A stretch of DNA of 7,355 nt from Aeromicrobium sp. (GTDB lineage: Bacteria; Actinomycetota; Actinomycetes; Propionibacteriales; Nocardioidaceae), in contig JALRKU010000346.1 in assembly GCA_023254755.1 (NCBI GenBank), positions 1 to 7,355 of the forward strand, written 5' to 3'. How positions within the stretch are numbered: the stretch's first letter is position 1; the number at the start of each line of letters is the position of its first letter. The notes beneath the pieces are model-generated. The model did no database searches, had not been told where the DNA came from, and saw only the letters and a list, made by a program, of their open reading frames with translations. Shown here piece after piece: positions 4,898 through 7,355 of this stretch. The position numbers and the translations under genes were made by a program.

Positions 4898-6055
4898 GTG
4901 GACGCCGTGATCCGACACCTCGCTCGCGACGACGAGGAGCAGGCGACCCGCCTGTGGTCCGAGGCCTTCGGCGAGGACCCGCCGCCCGGTCCGCCGGTGA
5001 ACCCGGTCGACCGCCCCGGCCGCCGCATCCACGTCGCCGAGCTCGACGGTCGTCTCGTCGGCAGCGTCATCGACCGTGAGTACGACAGCTGGTTCGGTGG
5101 ACGGCAGGTGCCGACCGCAGGCATCGCCGGTGTCACCGTGGCGGTCGAGCAGCGCGGCGCGGGGCTGCTCCGGCCGCTGTTCGACGCCTGCCTCACCGAG
5201 GCGCGAGAGCGCGGCGCCCTGGTCAGCACGATGTTCCCCACCGCCGCGGGCATCTACCGTCGGCTCGGCTACGAGGTCGTCGGGTCGCTCGACGACCTCG
5301 AGGTGCCCACCGCCGAGCTCGACGTCGCCGGCGACGCCGTCCCGCTGCGGCGCGCCACCGTCGACGACGTGCCGGCGATCCGCGCCGTGCACGCGCGGTG
5401 GGCGGCGCAGCAGCACGGACCACTCACTCGCACCGGGCCGTCGTTCCCGGCCACCGACGCCGAGCTGGTCAACGAGTTCTCGGGCATCACCGTCACCGAG
5501 CCCGCCCCGGGCCACGTGTCCGGCTACGTGTCGTGGAAGCGCGGCACCGGCTACGGCGAGTCCGCCCGGCTGCGCGTCGCCGACCTGATCGCCGACGACC
5601 GGCACAGCCTCGCGGCGCTCCTTCGCTCGCTGGCCGGCCACGCCTCGGTCGCTCCCTTCACCGTCATCCGCACGTCGGGGCTCGAGCCCTGGCGACTGCT
5701 GCTGCGCTCCAACGCCGGCCGCGTCGTGCACCGCGACCCGTACGGACTGGCGGTGCTCGACGTCGCGGCGCTGGCAGCGGTCGGGTACCCGACCGCGATC
5801 GAGGCCGAGCTGCCGTTCCGCTGGCGCGGCGCGGGCCACGTCCTCACCGTCTCCGGAGGCTCGGCGCACGTCGCACCCGCGACGGTGCCCGACGACGCAC
5901 GCACGGTCACCGACGCGGGCCTGGCCATGGCGTTCGCCGGCGCGCAGTCGTCGGCGGGCCAGCGGCTGCTCGGCCACCTCACCGGGAGCGGCGCCGACGA
6001 CGCCACCTGGGACGCCCTCGTCAGCCGCCCCTTCCACGTCCGCGACTACTTCTGA
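4898..6055 (+). CDS. Eis-like GNAT N-acetyltransferase
   Basis: 385-residue acetyl-CoA-dependent N-acetyltransferase with the three-part Eis architecture. The N-terminal GNAT domain (1 to ~135) has IRHLARDDEEQATRLWSEAFGE at 5-26, AGIAGVTVAVEQRGAGLLRPLF at 74-95 carrying the acetyl-CoA pyrophosphate loop QRGAGL at 85-90, and MFPTAAGIYRRLGYEVV at 112-128. A second, degenerate GNAT-like domain follows (about 148-290), starting AVPLRRATVDDVPAIRAVHARWA. A sterol-carrier-protein-like C-terminal domain (about 295-385) ends in Phe385. In Mycobacterium tuberculosis Eis, a GNAT-domain tyrosine (Tyr126) is the proposed general acid and the C-terminal Phe carboxylate the general base. Tyr125 here and the terminal Phe are the likely equivalents. 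Start: GTG 4898 fits the leaderless spacing; an in-frame GTG at 4907 is an alternative. The stop is 23 nt from the convergent dnaE2 stop. The substrate (aminoglycoside, protein or other amine) cannot be inferred. Confidence 0.9.
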   Translation: MDAVIRHLARDDEEQATRLWSEAFGEDPPPGPPVNPVDRPGRRIHVAELDGRLVGSVIDREYDSWFGGRQVPTAGIAGVTVAVEQRGAGLLRPLFDACLTEARERGALVSTMFPTAAGIYRRLGYEVVGSLDDLEVPTAELDVAGDAVPLRRATVDDVPAIRAVHARWAAQQHGPLTRTGPSFPATDAELVNEFSGITVTEPAPGHVSGYVSWKRGTGYGESARLRVADLIADDRHSLAALLRSLAGHASVAPFTVIRTSGLEPWRLLLRSNAGRVVHRDPYGLAVLDVAALAAVGYPTAIEAELPFRWRGAGHVLTVSGGSAHVAPATVPDDARTVTDAGLAMAFAGAQSSAGQRLLGHLTGSGADDATWDALVSRPFHVRDYF

Positions 6056-6068
6056 CGACTCGCTCCAG

Positions 6069-6085
6069 CCGGTGGTCGTCACCGG
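6069..6085. terminator. Short hairpin between convergent genes
   Basis: CCGGTG (6069-6074) and CACCGG (6080-6085) form a 6-bp perfect stem with a 5-nt loop, 13 nt after the acetyltransferase stop. An outer CGACT/AGTCG pair (6056-6060 with 6087-6091) could extend it across an internal loop. It overlaps the dnaE2 stop codon at 6079-6081, so it could serve as a terminator for the acetyltransferase and less plausibly for dnaE2. No T-tract. Confidence 0.35.
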
Positions 6086-7355
6086 AAGTCGCGGCTGCGG
6101 TGCCCGGTGACCGCGGAGGCGGTGGAGGGATAGACCGACTCGATGCGATCGAGGCGGTCGGCGACCAGGTTGACGGTGCCGTCGCTGCGCTCGACGATGC
6201 CGCGGATGATCATGCCGGCCGAGTTGCGCGCCACCCGGCGATAGCGCTGCCACACGCCGTGCGAGCACACCACGTTGAGCATGCCGGACTCGTCCTCGAG
6301 GTTGAGGAAGGTGATGCCCGACGCGGTGCCGGGACGTTGCCGGTGCGTGATCAGGCCGCCGACCCTGACTCGGCGACCGTGCTCGACGTCGGCCAGGTCG
6401 GCGACGGACAGCACCCCCTCGGCCCGCAGCAGCCCGCGGACGTGCTGCACGGGGTGCAGGTCGGCCGAGATCTGCGTGGCCCAGAGATCGGCCGCCGTGA
6501 GCTCGACGTCGCTCATGCCGGGCAGCATCGGCGGAGGTGCCACCACCGCGGTGCCCTCGAGCTGGTCGTCGCGCTCGACGTAGCCCGCGTTCCACAGCGC
6601 CTGCCGGCGCGACAGGCCGAACCCGTCGAACGCACCGGCCGTGGCCAGCGCCTCCATCTGCGGCACCGTGAGCCCGGTACGGCGTGACACGTCGGCCATG
6701 TCGCGGAACGGTCGCTCCTGCCGGGCGGCGACGACCCGGCGCGCCACGTCGAGTCCGATGCCCTGCACCGAGTCCAGGCCGAGGCGCACCGCGAACCGGC
6801 CGTCGCGGCGGTGCTCCGGCGTGGGATCGGGCGTGCCCTCGACGAAGGGCCCGGGATCGGGCTGGTCGAACGCCAGGCAGCTGTCGAGCCCGGTGGCGCC
6901 GGGCCGTTTCCCCGGCAGCAGCTCGAGATCGGCCTGGGCCTGCGAGCAGCCGATGTCGGGACGCAGGACCGTGACGCCGTGCCGTCGCGCGTCGGCCACC
7001 AGCGACTGCGGCGAGTAGAACCCCATCGGCTGGTTGCGCAGCAGCGCCGCCAGGAACGCCCCCGGGTAGTGCAGCTTGAGCCAGGAGCTGGCGTGCACCA
7101 GCAGCGCGAAGCTCAGGGCGTGGCTCTCGGCGAAGCCGAAGTTCGCGAACGACTGGATCTTCAGGTAGATCGCGTCGGCCTCGTCGTCGCTGAGACCGTG
7201 CCGCCGCATGCCCGCGTAGAGCTGCTCGCGCAGCTTCTCGATGCGCTCGATGCCACGCTTGGACCCCATCGCACGGCGCAGCAGGTCGGCGTCGTCGCCG
7301 GTGCAGTCGCCGATCGCGATGGCCATCTGCATCAGCTGCTCCTGGAACAGCGGCA
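6079..7355 (-). CDS. dnaE2: Error-prone DNA polymerase DnaE2, C-terminal part (5' end outside window)
   Basis: Alpha-type C-family polymerase used for SOS mutagenesis and translesion synthesis, in actinobacteria together with ImuA' and ImuB. The frame is open to the right edge (first whole codon at 7353), giving 424 residues. The PHP domain and the catalytic palm aspartates are outside. Visible, numbered from the edge: FQEQLMQMAIAIGD at 3-16; GSKRGIERIEKL at 30-41; FANFGFAESHALSFALLVHASSWLKLHYPGAFLAALL at 69-105, a polymerase signature; RNQPMGFYSPQSLVADARRHGVTVLRPDI at 106-134, diagnostic of DnaE2 rather than DnaE1; helix-hairpin-helix region RLGLDSVQGIGLDVARRVV with GAFDGFGLSRRQALW at about 190-254; OB-fold domain at 328-407 with GLITHRQRPGTASGITFLNLEDESG and the closing VNLVADRLDRI; C-terminal tail SRDFR, common in DnaE2. 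The stop is TGA at 6081-6079. Promoter and any LexA box would lie beyond the window. It is convergent with the acetyltransferase. Confidence 0.96.
   Translation of the reverse strand, partial: PLFQEQLMQMAIAIGDCTGDDADLLRRAMGSKRGIERIEKLREQLYAGMRRHGLSDDEADAIYLKIQSFANFGFAESHALSFALLVHASSWLKLHYPGAFLAALLRNQPMGFYSPQSLVADARRHGVTVLRPDIGCSQAQADLELLPGKRPGATGLDSCLAFDQPDPGPFVEGTPDPTPEHRRDGRFAVRLGLDSVQGIGLDVARRVVAARQERPFRDMADVSRRTGLTVPQMEALATAGAFDGFGLSRRQALWNAGYVERDDQLEGTAVVAPPPMLPGMSDVELTAADLWATQISADLHPVQHVRGLLRAEGVLSVADLADVEHGRRVRVGGLITHRQRPGTASGITFLNLEDESGMLNVVCSHGVWQRYRRVARNSAGMIIRGIVERSDGTVNLVADRLDRIESVYPSTASAVTGHRSRDFR

Noticed and set aside
4829..6595. A 588-codon minus-strand open frame
   Set aside because: Antisense to the acetyltransferase and out of frame with dnaE2. 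Composition is low-complexity R/A/G/D with no recognisable motif; a GC-driven shadow.

Overview
The window is very GC-rich, with strong G/C third-position bias and closely packed genes. Together with an IleRS of the long 'type 2' kind, a DnaE2 polymerase and start codons that appear leaderless, this points to a high-GC actinobacterium. A Nocardioides/Aeromicrobium-like member of the Propionibacteriales is my best guess, but genus cannot be fixed from the sequence alone.

Layout, left to right. (1) 1-1325 (+): C-terminal third or so of isoleucyl-tRNA synthetase, ending before a strong 12-bp hairpin (1334-1363). (2) 1378-2073 (+): a two-domain VOC/glyoxalase-like protein with an apparently leaderless promoter. 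(3) 2173-2778 (+): a TetR/AcrR regulator. A 23-bp near-perfect palindrome (2140-2162) lies between a recognisable promoter and its ribosome binding site. (4) 2775/2807-4351 (+): a 14-helix DHA2 (EmrB/QacA-type) drug exporter, translationally coupled to the regulator through an ATGA overlap. The ATG at 2775 is one base out of frame with the body of the transporter. (5) 4435-4875 (+): a single-domain VOC protein. (6) 4898-6055 (+): an Eis-like GNAT N-acetyltransferase. (7) 6079-7355 (-): C-terminal part of error-prone DNA polymerase DnaE2, convergent with the acetyltransferase.

The ends are housekeeping and SOS-mutagenesis genes. The middle is an accessory block of small-molecule handling genes: two VOC proteins, a self-regulated efflux operon and an acetyltransferase. 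The TetR-DHA2 pair forms one operon with an evident autoregulatory operator. The three flanking enzyme genes each appear to have their own -10-like hexamer exactly 6 nt before the start codon and no Shine-Dalgarno, so they are probably separate leaderless units. A shared role in xenobiotic or antibiotic tolerance is an inference from families and proximity only.

I do not see a clearly new system. The points most worth checking are the one-base disruption at the start of the exporter, the TetR operator that could also form a 5' mRNA hairpin, and the repeated leaderless-start architecture. No tRNA, rRNA, CRISPR array, insertion sequence or attachment site is visible, and no gene-free stretch exceeds about 100 bases.
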